64,000 nt of DNA from Lates calcarifer. Taxonomy: Eukaryota > Chordata > Actinopteri > Centropomidae. Below the pieces are notes generated by a model. That model ran no database searches. It was not told where the DNA came from and saw only the letters and a program-made list of their open reading frames with translations. This document shows positions 1-10,655 of the stretch, in pieces. Every line of letters begins with the position of its first letter. The first letter of the stretch is position 1. A program made the position numbers and the translations under genes. The stretch covers positions 14,159,632 through 14,223,631 of the forward strand of contig NC_066838.1 in NCBI RefSeq assembly GCF_001640805.2. The letters run 5' to 3'.

Positions 1-94
1 GGCCACTAGATGTCGCAAATGATGACTATGGGAATTAAATATGGGAATAATAGTGCACTAGCCAGTCTCTCCTGGAGGACATTCATAGTGTCGT

Positions 95-728
95 GTAGTT
101 ATTAGGGGTGGGACGAGATCTCGTGCCACGAGGTCTTGTGATATTAAATTGTGACGATATTTCTCATCAGGTGAGAAGCTGTCTTGCGAGACAGTATCCA
201 GCTGCAACTAGCATGACCGACAAATTATGGTGCGTTCCAGTTGTACTTGGGAGTCAGAATCCCCACCAACCCCGACATAAGAATTCAAGATGGTTGCTAC
301 TCACATTATTAGCAGTGAACACTGCTAATTTTACCTTTTATAGCAGTTCTGTCTTATTTGTTTCACATTAAGTCAGTTGTACACATAGTACCGCTCAATT
401 TTTATCCGTAGGCATGTTGCTATGCTGTTTGTATGTGCAAAATACTAGACTAAGAAAAATGTAGTTGCATTTTATTCATAATGTTTTTATTTTTTATGTT
501 CCATTTGTGGAAATGAGTTCAGTTAGAAGGTCACACACAGCTTCAGAAGCTAGAAACTCAACAACAACACTACATAAACATTTCACAATGAACCTGTATT
601 GTTTTGCATTTTGAGACTACCTTTCCCGTTATAAATTTTGTCAAGTTTTCTTAAAAATAGTGTTAAAATCTTGTCTTGTCTCGTGAACCCAAAATCTTGT
701 GTTGTCTCGTCACACCCCTAGTAGTTAT
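95..728. mobile_element. Non-autonomous hAT-type element (MITE) with 8-bp target duplication
   Basis: The element proper spans 103-720 (618 bp). Its ends are imperfect terminal inverted repeats: the left begins TAGGGGTGGGACGAGA and the right, reverse-complemented, begins TAGGGGTGTGACGAGA (15 of 16 match). Perfect 8-bp direct repeats GTAGTTAT flank it at 95-102 and 721-728. An 8-bp duplication with short TIRs is the hallmark of the hAT superfamily. The interior is AT-rich and carries a 10-bp-arm palindrome at 308-329 (ATTAGCAGTG, 2-nt loop) and a short palindrome (CTCGTGCCACGAG) near the left end. It holds no transposase. A short open frame at 108-371 is chance. A stretch near 555-600 reads TTLHKHF, loosely like the end of a BED zinc finger, but is too short to claim. 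The intact duplication suggests a fairly recent insertion mobilised in trans. Confidence 0.85.
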
Positions 729-2569
729 AGAATAGTTGAATAAAGATTAAAAAAGAAATCTTGAGAGAGAAATTTAAATCCTGCCTCCTTTCTTACCTCC
801 ACATAGCCGGATAATCGTGATGTGAAGTGCATGCGAATGTCAAGTCACTGATTTTGAAAAATTACAGATATGTTTTAACAAAGCCAACATTGGAACAGCT
901 TTTTTGCACATATATGAGGCTCTGAAGCAATTCAACTATCCGACAAACACTTCTGAAGAAGCATACTGGACACTTTAAGTTTGCTCTACTAAAAGAAGAT
1001 AAGTGTGTGTTAGTGTGGCAACACCTAAAGCAAAGTTCCACCAGTAACTTTGATGCTTTGATGTATTTTATTAGAATTGCAGTAAGTGGCTAGATTCACA
1101 CCAGTTAGTCTTTTTACAGTCCTGTGACAAATCAATAACAATAGTGCTTTCAAAAGGCAAGTGTTGATGTAAAACAAGATCATAAGCGTTCAGTTAGGGC
1201 GCAGGTATAATTTATGGGACAGAGGGCTTTGACATTTTGTGGTGGAGCAGGAGCTTTTTAGCTTTAGCGTCCAGGGGATGATATTAAGTAGAGCTCAGCT
1301 CGGCTTTGTACAAGCTTCAGGTGTCTGGAGTGAATGAAATAGCAGCCATCTGTTTGATTAAGTCTGATTCTTCATGGGATAAAAACATGCAGGATTAATT
1401 AATCACTGCATTCTATAATCTCTGTTTTATATTATTCTTCATGTTGAACTGGGGTCTGCTTTGGCAGAAAGTGTCTGAGTGGATGGTGGATAAAGAGAGA
1501 ACATTATGTTTGGCTTTTGGTTTAGATGTTGAGCGAAATTGACATAATCTTGCTGGCAACACAAATTGTAATTATTTTTTTTACTCTAATTATGAATGCT
1601 TATAATATGGCAACCAGTTAGTCAGCTTTGGCAATCCAAAGCAGGCTGAGAGCAGCTAAATGTTCATAGTCAGGCTGACTCTGTGCACTGGTAAGCTTTT
1701 ATTGAATTACACAACATCATGGACAAAACAGCTGATGTGTCCTAGTGTGCCCTAAAAAATAGACAGGTCTGTGTTTTCAGAATCAAGAAAAAAGTGGAGG
1801 CAATAGCAAAAAGCTACGTTGGTCACTGATGCAAAGCTCTTTCAAGACGCACTTTGTGAGTGTGAAAACAATTTGGCAGTAGCACACCACTGTGACAGAT
1901 GGATAAACTGGCAAACAGTTGTAGCATGAGCTTCATCTGGTCAGTACTCTTTCATAATCACACTTGTTTCTGAGAATTGGCACGACATACAGCATTTCCG
2001 AGAATTATATTCCTGTTCATGTGATGCCAAATGAGGTACTGCGAGGCTTTTTTTCTCGCTCATTCACTTTCTCTTTCACAGTACAATGTTACACAACATG
2101 AAAGTGTTGATATTTAACAGGGATTAGTGCACCATACATTTCAAGGCAGAGCAGGGGAGTGGAATGCTATTTGGAGCTCAAGCAGAGAAACCTATAATCT
2201 ATAAATGTATCACATATTTTTACTTTAAACTTACATTGCTCTGAAACACATTCACTAAGCTTGTAAATACATCTACATTGAAGGAAAATGGTTATTTGTA
2301 TTTAACTCACCAACAACTCCAAATTAATATGTACAAAAGTCTAAGTGTAAAAGCAACAAGTCATGGTTTTACAGGGGGTTAAATGCCAGACTATTTCTTG
2401 GAGCCGTGACTTCCTAGAATCTGTGCTGGTTTCATGACAACTACACAGACTTTAGGATTTTGTTGACTTGGGACACATTTTTGGGCACTTTCTTAAGTTT
2501 ATTTCACCAAGCTCTCCTCATAATTTGGTAAAGATGCCTGGAAAAGAATGAAGTGTGAAATGATGAAAG
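729..2569. other. No recognised feature
   Basis: AT-rich, apparently unique sequence. I see no long open frame, TIR pair, tRNA-like box or notable microsatellite. Confidence 0.6.
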
Positions 2570-2607
2570 TGTTAGATATGTTAGGGTTTTGTCTAACATA
2601 TCTAACA
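2570..2607. repeat. Perfect 15-bp hairpin with 8-nt loop
   Basis: The arms TGTTAGATATGTTAG (2570-2584) and its exact reverse complement (2593-2607) are separated by GGTTTTGT. A weaker outer pair, TAATTTGG at 2521-2528 and CCAAATTA at 2617-2624, extends the symmetry. This could be the relic of a small inverted-repeat element or a transcribed stem-loop. No transposon family is recognised. Confidence 0.9.
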
Positions 2608-3289
2608 TCCAAATCACCAAATTATTCAAAAATTCCTGTATCAAGATCCCACAATTAACTTAGTGAAAGCACACAGTGGGATAAGAGAGTCAATCAAAAT
2701 CCAAGCAGGTTCAGTGTGTTGTCTATAGATACCATCATGTCTAATGAGCATGTAATTAAAGTATCTAAAGCTGCACTGTATGAGAGATCATCAAACGACT
2801 GTGAAAGCAAATCGTGTTGAGACCGATGTCAGGAGGTAGGGAAACATCTGCTCTCTAATAAATTTGAACAACTCTACATTTGTACAGTTCTCGGGTTTCT
2901 TAGGTGCACATGATGTGAACAGTTGTCTAATCGGTGTCTAGTATTTGCTCGCAGCAAGCTGTGGGGCACAGACTAAAAGCAAAACCAAGCCTGACTCTTT
3001 GCTAGAGAAACTCTGCAGATTGTATTACTGGGGCAGACGGCATTTATAAGTAATGCATAGGCCTTGGGGATAGGCAAACCAGGCCTACTATCCCAACTCG
3101 AGAGGCTTTCCACATTGAAATGTGCGACTGTTAATATGTGCGCATATTTGAGACCGAGACAATACAGACAGAGGTGATATTGTTGCATCTTCTCTGCGAT
3201 ATGTTTTTCTCCTGTGTTCTCAGAGTCTATTGACGTGGGTAGACCCAGGCTGTCCTCCCCTCATTGTCATATTGATTAGTGCCACTGCT
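2608..3289. other. No recognised feature
   Basis: Ordinary unique sequence. The antisense open frame across 2973-3188 has no recognisable motif. Confidence 0.55.
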
Positions 3290-3470
3290 CTCCCTTCCGT
3301 CCCCTAAATATTCCCTGGACATGCCACTCTCCTGTCTTTGACCTCCTCCCTCTTACTCTGCTGCTCTTCATCTTCCTCCCACTACCCCCCCCCCCCTTCC
3401 CCTTCCCATTATCCCCTCTCATTCTGCTCCCCTTTTCCCTCCCCCAATTTCTCCTCTGCTTTCTGCCCTC
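3290..3470. repeat. Pyrimidine-rich tract with C12 run
   Basis: Strong C+T strand asymmetry over about 180 bp, including a C12 homopolymer at 3385-3396. It is low-complexity DNA of a kind that can form triplex or quadruplex structures. Protein-like reads from it are meaningless. Confidence 0.85.
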
Positions 3471-4232
3471 ATCAGCTCAGTCAAGGAGAAATCTGTTTAT
3501 GATGAGGGCTAGGGGACTATCTGCCTCCACAATAACTAGACTTTATTGTAACCCCATAAAACTCCAGGAAAATGGGCTGAGGGTGATATACAGTGCTGTG
3601 TATGTACAGTGCAGCTTTCCCCCTGACTTATATACCTGTACATGTGTATTTCTGCATGTGTGGATGCAAAGCTGCTCCTACTGATGCTAAAAAAGAACTG
3701 AGAAAGAGCAGACAAGCAATTGTGTAACAGAGTGATAGAATGAGCTTCAGGGAGTAAGAAAGCTGAGTAGGGCGGGAAGGGAGCCATTAAATAGTAACCC
3801 TTATTACCCATAGTCCCCCGTCTCCCCCCATTTTCTCCCCCAATCACTCTCTTCTCCCTCTAATCAATGAAACTCTGAGGGACCATTGGATTCTTAATGG
3901 AGCTGCAGATTCGGGCCCCAAATACCCCTGATGGATCCCCTATCTGTATGGACATGCACACATACACACACATTCGTACACACAAATCCAACTTCTTTAA
4001 ATGCCATGAGACTTTGTAGTGGCATATTGGCAGAGAGCGAAGTGACAGAGTTTTCCGACAGCATAAAAGGTATCTGCTTGAACACTTGAACCCCTTTGAT
4101 GGTCAAACAGTACTGAAAAGTGATCCACTCACACTCTGAGAACAAGTGTCTGGTGGGTGCTCTCCAGTGTATTGTGTAGTGATTCAAGAGAAAGGGCAGT
4201 CAGACATCATAGACAGATCTTACAGTGGGTGG
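3471..4232. other. No recognised feature
   Basis: Unique sequence with a short degenerate CA stretch near 3955-3985. Several overlapping small open frames lack any family signature. Confidence 0.55.
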
Positions 4233-4280
4233 CGTGTTTGTGTGTGTGTGTGTGTGTGTGTGCGTGCGTGTGCGTGTGAG
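4233..4280. repeat. (GT)n microsatellite, interrupted
   Basis: A GT dinucleotide array broken by a TTT near its start and by GC steps (TGCGTGCG) at its right end, followed by a short GA-rich tail. The interruptions should lower its mutability. Confidence 0.95.
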
Positions 4281-4618
4281 AGATGTGAGAAAGAGGCAGA
4301 GACAGACAGATAGACGGAGGGAATGACAATACACATGAGAGAGTGAGCAAGCAAGCACGGCATTGCATCCTTGGCCTGTTTTCCAAAACATAATCTGACA
4401 GCGTGTCCACTTGAGCTACGTTTTCCTCTGCAGGAGAAAACCAAACAGACTCAAAGAGGTGTGCTGTTCACAGACAGCAAGTCTCCCTGGATCAGATCCA
4501 TCAGCTCATTGACTTCAAAGAGGGAGAGAAATATACCTTGGCTACCATGGGCTCATCTACCACCAGGCATACTCCCCACTTGAGAAGAACAGGTCAAAGC
4601 TGCTGATGTTACCACAGG

Positions 4619-4673
4619 GAGCAGAGATGCTAATCTGATTGGATGCAGAGCAGAGAGATGCTAATTTGATTAG
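4619..4673 (+). repeat. Tandem duplication of a ~25-bp unit
   Basis: GAGCAGAGATGCTAATCTGA at about 4619-4638 recurs as GAGCAGAGAGATGCTAATTT from about 4648, with one GA insertion and a few substitutions. It is a small local duplication. Confidence 0.85.
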
Positions 4674-5339
4674 ACAGCAAGACAGAGGGTTGCGTGAGAA
4701 TATGGAGATTCACCGTGAGCTTAGAACACATCACTGACGCCTCTACAGAATGAATTTAGCACACCATGAGTATGCAAGTGTGTATGCATTACAGGGGAAT
4801 AATAAAATAACTCTGGAGGTTATAGGTGTTTTGGTTTAGACACAGTTGCAGTGAATGGCTTTAAACCAAAAGTCACTGATGTAGTTAAGCTGCCCTTTAC
4901 CAGCTCAACTCAGAGTGGTGCATTCATCAGGGTCAATGAATTTAGAAGAGTTACACCCTGCAATTCTTTCCAGCAGCATCATTGTGCACAAAGCACAGCA
5001 GGATAACTGCACAGCAGGCTAAATGTTAACATAGCAAGTCTTGTCTACAAAATTAAGTGTAATGGAAATAGAGAGGGTTGGTGGAAACAGAGGGCAGCAC
5101 AATGCAGAACAGTGCGACTCGGTTCTATTTGCTGCTCCAATGTCCTCAGCTCTGTTGCTTTACTTTTGTTTCAAATATTTTTATTATGAAGCAAACCGTG
5201 TATCCACAATACAACTTTCTTAATATAAACATTGCTTCATTTCAAATATCAAATATACCATACAAAAAATATGAATCTGTTAATAACAAATTAGAAAATA
5301 AATAAATAACCAAAAATCTGGGAGATAAACTGAGATGAA
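4674..5339. other. No recognised feature
   Basis: AT-rich DNA. The part from 5170 to 5339 may be degraded flank of the neighbouring L1 fragment, since its low-coordinate side is where further antisense L1 sequence would lie. I cannot read L1 motifs there. Confidence 0.5.
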
Positions 5340-5581
5340 AAGCAAATAAAACCACTCATTCCCTCCTTGTTGACATATCTCAGGCTTTCCTCCCAGATGT
5401 CCTCTGCTATCCACATACCCAGTTCAGCTTCCCAGCCCTTCTTTATGCATTCCATATTCACTTGGTACTGCTCTTGCAATAGATCATATATGAATAAAAT
5501 TGCATTTCTTACTGCAGTGCAGTCTGTGAGACACCTGTCTAGCCCGTCAGGTGTGGCATTCTCAAAATGATCCAGGTGTGG
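5340..5581 (-). mobile_element. L1-type LINE ORF2 fragment, fossil
   Basis: The antisense frame is open from a stop at 5582-5584 down to about 5291. It reads through a block resembling the region after the reverse transcriptase in vertebrate L1-clade ORF2. The block is IYDLL, then a spacer, then IKKGWEAELGMWIAEDIWEE and RYVNKEG. The pattern W-x-x-E-L-G...I...W-E...VN is characteristic of that segment in fish L1 proteins, where it precedes the 'LIQFKILHR'-like motif. Upstream residues HFENATPDGLDRCL also fit the expected linker. No endonuclease, YADD box or poly(A) tail is present, so this is a short truncated fossil. Below about 5340 the frame stays open but loses resemblance. No host function is implied. 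Confidence 0.72.
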
Positions 5582-5584
5582 CTA

Positions 5585-6027
5585 AACTACTTTTGAACCA
5601 ATACAGTGGTATAACCTGTCCTGTGTGATTGACTCTTTGGATGACAGTGATCTCAGCAGCGACGCAGAAGAGACACTCCATAATGCACAAGGCTTTCAAA
5701 CTTAACCATGACTAGGACGCACACTTTTTATTTCCCCAACTGTGTGGAAATGGTTTTCATATCACAGATGATGAACAAAGGCATGAAAACAGGAGGTTGA
5801 AGCTTAGTGTCATTGCTCTGGACTGTACTGTAACTGGTTGGAGGCTGCGAATAATATATTTTTTATAATTCATTTGTAAGGTGTATTGAAGAAACTACAG
5901 TTACGGGTACTATGTCTCCACCAACCAGTCTGTGACATGCAAGAAATATGTTCATAATCTCCCTTTCTGTTCCTGAGTTATGGCATTTAATAATGGCTGG
6001 AAAAGTGTTCTTGCAGATCATTAGGAT
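5585..6027. other. No recognised feature
   Basis: Unique-looking sequence. Frames upstream of the L1 fragment (from 5585 on the antisense strand) are closed. Confidence 0.5.
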
Positions 6028-6368
6028 ATCACAGTGAAGTTGACCTTTGACCGTGGATGTAAAATGTCATCACTTCGTTATTTTATCCTATCAGAGATTT
6101 GCATGAACGTTTGTCATTATTAGCCAATTAACTCTTAAATTATGGCCAAAATTGTGTTTTGTGAGGTCACAGAGATCTTGACCTTTTACCACCAAATTCA
6201 GTCCTCTCAGTTCATATTTGAGTCCAAGTGAACATTTGTTCCAAATATGAAGAAATTCCCCAAGGCGTTTCAGAGATATCATGTTCATGAGAATAGGATG
6301 GAAGGACAGCCTCTTATAATACCAAATAATGCCTCTGGCCATGGCCGTTGTTAGCATGGAGGCATAAT
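6028..6368 (+). repeat. Dispersed teleost repeat R1 (copy 1)
   Basis: Contains the run 'GACCTTTTACCACCAAATTC', then TGAGTCCAAGTGAACATTT (6219-6237), and ends with GGAGGCATAATGAC. I recognise this order as a common interspersed repeat of percomorph genomes. The 19-base string at 6219-6237 recurs exactly, inverted, at 26762-26780 in this window. I do not know its transposon class. The open antisense frame across 6091-6357 lies wholly inside the repeat and is not a gene. Confidence 0.7.
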
Positions 6369-6688
6369 GACATCAGTGAAAATACTGGATATTTAGTAAA
6401 CATAATAAATTGATACAGTCAACTGAACCACCCCCCGGCTAAAAAGTTTAATATTCAGCCTAAACCAGAAACTCTGTGGACTTGGAAAATTCTAATTTGA
6501 GTATTGCCACAAAATTTTAGAGCTGACTAAACAACTGACCCAAACAACCACTTCTCCTTGCTGAAATAACAAAAACAAAAATTTACATTGAAGTGATACG
6601 TTACCATACATTACTGAGATATTACTTACCCAGTAAAGTCTTAATGATTAATAAAAGAATGTATTTAACTTATTTGACTGGTCAGTGG

Positions 6689-6691
<3 letters not shown>
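6369..6691. other. No recognised feature
   Basis: AT-rich unique sequence between a dispersed repeat and a microsatellite. Confidence 0.5.
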
Positions 6692-6744
<53 letters not shown>

Positions 6745-6758
6745 CATGCGTGCATGTG
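6692..6758. repeat. (GT)n microsatellite, long
   Basis: Pure GT array of about 49 bp (6692-6740) followed by GC-interrupted GCATGCGTGCATG. It is long enough to be highly polymorphic and can adopt Z-DNA. Confidence 0.97.
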
Positions 6759-7584
6759 AGTGGGTTGGTTATGATGGAGCTGACACCCCCTGAAGACAGT
6801 GACCCAGCAATTGACTTTTGGGCCATTTATACCCCATTCCTGTCAGAAGTCATCGGTGCGAATGTCACACAATCAGCAAGGGGTGTGAGTGTGTTGCGTG
6901 TGTGTGCTGTCCTGGGATGAGGGTGGCAGAGCTGTGGGTCACCGCTATGGAGTGTTATAGCCTGGGGGAGCAATACAAATATACACATAGTCAGAGATGA
7001 ACATCTGTCGTGTGAGACCCAGGATAACCTGACAGGACACATGGGCTGCAACCAAGGACCGTGTTTATAAATATGAAGCATTTGGGATTTGCAATCTTCT
7101 TATCCAGCTGTGTCAAATATGTGCTGATTTTAAGTACCTTAAACACATTATTATCTCTGGTATGTTTATGTAACCATAACCTTATGGATGAAGAGTTGTT
7201 TTTGGCAATTTGACCAATGTTAGATTAATCTAAAAGGTTCAAATCCTGTTCCTAATTTGTAATCACCACTAACATCAGCATGACCTGGTCATCCATCCTT
7301 CATTCCAGTATTTGCAAATGAATGACGTAGAGGGTGGATAGGCTTTTAGAAAATGAAGAGATAAACCAATACCCAGAGATGACTCGGAGTAAATTGTAAT
7401 TTGAGTTTGATAATTGGAAGCTATGCTGATAAGCTAAGTGGTCTGTTTCTGTTCCTGTGAACTGTTTTCAGTAAGGATGATTGGAATTTGCTGTATGTGA
7501 TCCCCCCTTCCCATTTCCATATGATACATAATAGAATAGAACACACAGATTACATGAGCTACTATGAAAGACTTTGATGATTAG
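6759..7584. other. No recognised feature
   Basis: Unique sequence. The small open frames around 6818-7081 on both strands overlap one another and show no motif. Confidence 0.5.
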
Positions 7585-7680
7585 GGTTTGGTACTGTTCA
7601 CATTTGAACTGGTACAGGTACTGAATTCCAGGTGCTGGTACTCAACTGTCCCTTTTTTCAGCATAAAAATGTTATGTCAG
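7585..7680. mobile_element. Possible end of a DNA transposon
   Basis: The text TTAGGGTTTGGTACTG followed by repeated GGTAC-like cores (GGTACAGGTACTGAATTCC, GGTGCTGGTAC) resembles the 'GGGTACCGAA' type terminus seen in some fish hAT-like elements. I could not find a matching inverted end downstream, so this may be an isolated terminus or coincidence. Confidence 0.25.
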
Positions 7681-9024
7681 TTGTATAAAAAATAAGTCCA
7701 AACTTTACAATTTCGACATTGTTATTTATTCATAACATTTTGTTATTTTTTTCTAACAATTTACACACCCCACAAAATGAAACCCATCCCTACCTCCCTT
7801 TCTCTCTCTCCAAAACCTGTCCCTACAACCTCCAGCTGTCACAGTCTGTCGCCAGGGCATCTAGGAGTCGTAGCAGCGAGGTTAACGAGCTAATTAATTA
7901 CCTGAGGGTGTCGATAAAGTTGTCGATGATGCCTCACTTAAAGTTTTGTTCTTTAGTGCTGGCTGCAGGCATGCTAATGCTAGCTGTGGACTTTGCTTTT
8001 TTCAGGCTATCAAACACAGAACACGCACCAGCTTTTAAATATATATTTTGTTTGAACGGGTGCTTCTTTAGGTTAGATGTGCAAACTTAGCATTTTGCAT
8101 CACAAATAATGCCATGTTTTGTGGTCTGAGGACAGTAGGAGAGGTCAAACACCTAACTGTAGATCAAATCAAACAGTTTCTTCACTGAGAGTATTCTGAT
8201 ACTGCTTGAGAGTTCAGTACTGGGTGACATCATTAATTACTATATGACTATTTAAGTATATGACAGATTTTAACCTACATAGAGACACATTAAAACATGT
8301 ATTGATAAAATAAATTAGTGGTTCAGGTTAATGTGATTTAATCTGTCACGAGGCTGCTGGATCTCAGTATTGGTAATGATGATATAACTTGATCAGATAT
8401 TAGACAAAGCCATGGGTAAACTGTGATAAAGGTGCAGGTTATCTGTAGCTTGTATAAATGACTGGTATGTACATAAGTCACCACAGCTCATTACATTTAA
8501 TTAGCCCCACCTCTTTAGTCATTTAGCTCTAGCTGTGCTGATTCTGTCCCTTCATCCCACTTAGAGAGTAACCTTTTGCTCTGCCAATAAACATTAAAGT
8601 TTAGCGCCTTTAAACTAGGGGCCTTAGTGTGTGACTGTGAGGAAGCTATTATGATGCTGAGTGGCTGTGCTGAGCTGAATAAGGCCTGGAACCAATCTGC
8701 CAGGGCTGGTTCCTCTTGCATAAGGGTGTCGTCTTTCAAGTGTCAGGTTCATCTAATGTCTGCAATTTATTTCTGAGGTGCAAAATGTTATAAGTTTCCA
8801 AGTGACCTATCCGATTCACTGTGTATGCAGTGCAAACTTACATTTATAATTCTCAATGAACTAGTTTGTAAAGTTAATATAACACTTTAATTTGATGCAA
8901 AGTACTGTATGCCTGAAGCAAGGATTTTGGTTGCTAACCTCAGCCAGTTTTGCTATCTGAGTTTGGATGAGACAGACCAGGAGCAAAACTGAGATGGATG
9001 GGCTCCAGACAGCTACACATGTAT

Positions 9025-9025
<1 letters not shown>
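7681..9025. other. No recognised feature
   Basis: AT-rich, apparently unique DNA. A 123-codon open frame at 7719-8090 has no recognisable domain and runs through a pyrimidine stretch near 7790-7830. Confidence 0.5.

Positions 9026-9057
<32 letters not shown>
9026..9057. repeat. (CA)16 microsatellite
   Basis: Uninterrupted CA array of 32 bp. Confidence 0.97.
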
Positions 9058-9059
<2 letters not shown>

Positions 9060-9677
9060 CATGCTAATCTGCTCTCTCAAAACCACTCTGTATTGTTCTA
9101 AAGCATAAATGCCATCCATACAGAGACCATGAGTGGGAAGAGGCAAGACTCCATTTCTTTGTTTTCCCTCTTGCAGGCGAACATGTCAATCCTCCGTTCT
9201 AAAGAGAGAGTGCATACATATGATGTGTGTATGTGTGAGTGTTAAAACAAGGGTGGGTGTTTAAATGTCAGATCCCATAATTGCATCAGTTGCTTACTGT
9301 CTCCCTGCGCCCCAAGTAAAGCTAGCTCTGTTTCTACGGAGCCTACGCACACAAAGTGCAAACATTCCCCTACGTCTGCTGTGTTCATCACAACCAGTAC
9401 GTCACTGGCAACTACAATCCCCATGATCCCCATGCTTTCCCTCTGTGTGGACAGAGAGGAAAAAAAAAGAAACGATTTTGGCAAACTCCTGTATTTGTTA
9501 CCTGTGTAAGGAACAAACTGGGACCCAAGAGGAATAGTAAGTGAGGAAATAGGAGGTGTCTATATTGTGCATGCATTTGTGTACAGCATGAACACACGCA
9601 CACAAGGTTGCAGCACATTGGTGTCATCTTTGTGTCTACTGGCTCAACCATTGTTTTAATTTCCGCAGTGCAGTTCC

Positions 9678-9703
9678 GTAATCAGTAATCAGTAATCAGT
9701 AGT
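9678..9703. repeat. (GTAATCA)3 heptanucleotide minisatellite
   Basis: Three exact GTAATCA units followed by a partial unit (GTAG). A rare 7-bp tandem unit in this otherwise dinucleotide-dominated window. Confidence 0.9.
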
Positions 9704-10330
9704 ATTAGAATATACGTTTTGAACCATGAAGTCAATTATAAACATTAACTTGGTTAATTTTTCCAAATACGAGCTTGTGTCTAAATCCCTGCTCTCCCTG
9801 CAACTTGGAAAGGAACAGTTATTTTCTCATGTTGAGCTCATTCAGTCTTGGCATTTGCAGAACAGATGTTCAGTCTGTCAGTAATCCATGTGTTAATATC
9901 TAGGGAGATTTTCCTGGAATGTGAGGATCCCTGTTCTACTTGGATAGGTCCAGCATCGCTGATAAGGCTATCTGATCAATAGTAGTCTGCAGCAGATGCT
10001 TAAACATTCATTAATACTCTCACTTTAATATTGATTTTTTTCCCCTCCAGAGCTGAAAATGGCCCTGCGGCCACAGACTTGTAGTCTCTACACAGTACGT
10101 CAACCACAAAAAGATGATTATTTAAGTATGAAATATCACTGTTTGAGCTCGGATGTATTATGTGTAGTCCCCCTCCAAGTGAAACAGGTGTCACAGTCTG
10201 ATTTGTAAGATACCCAGCACAGTTGTGATAAGAAGATTTATTGCAAACATAAACTGCTGCAGATGATTACAGTGGAGGATATGATTTATGCCTCCTTCAT
10301 TGAGGCAATCAGCATAATTTCCCTTGGTGT
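9704..10330. other. No recognised feature
   Basis: Unique sequence without repeats or convincing open frames. Confidence 0.5.
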
Positions 10331-10421
10331 GACACACAAACACACAGATGAATATTCAAACACACACACAGAGCCATGCACATGCGCGCGCACACACACA
10401 CACACACACGTACACGCGCCT
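10331..10421. repeat. Compound degenerate CA repeat with CGCG core
   Basis: CA clusters at 10331-10346 and 10358-10370, then ATGCGCGCG followed by a pure CA array (about 10390-10409) and TACACGCGCC. The alternating purine-pyrimidine run with CGCG is a good Z-DNA former. A looser CA cluster follows at about 10590-10655. Confidence 0.9.
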
Positions 10422-10655
10422 AAATGCATGCACATAATAAGCACAGAGCATGCACACAGAACAGTTGCTGTAATGATGTCGTACTGTGAGAGCTTCTCAA
10501 GCTACGATCATATCTCTCCCCACATCAATACTCCCTCCTGTGAGGAGCTCTTTAAATATGTATCTACCACCTAAGGCTCAAACAGGTAAACACAGACACA
10601 CCGACAACAACACAGACACACATGGGTACACTCACACTCATGCACACACACAAAG

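Noticed and set aside
108..371. 87-codon open frame
   Set aside because: It lies wholly inside the non-autonomous hAT element and does not resemble transposase.
6091..6357. 88-codon antisense open frame
   Set aside because: Entirely within dispersed repeat R1, which is non-coding in its other copy.
7719..8090. 123-codon open frame
   Set aside because: No motif, an atypical Leu/Ser-rich composition, and adjacent to possible transposon-end sequence.
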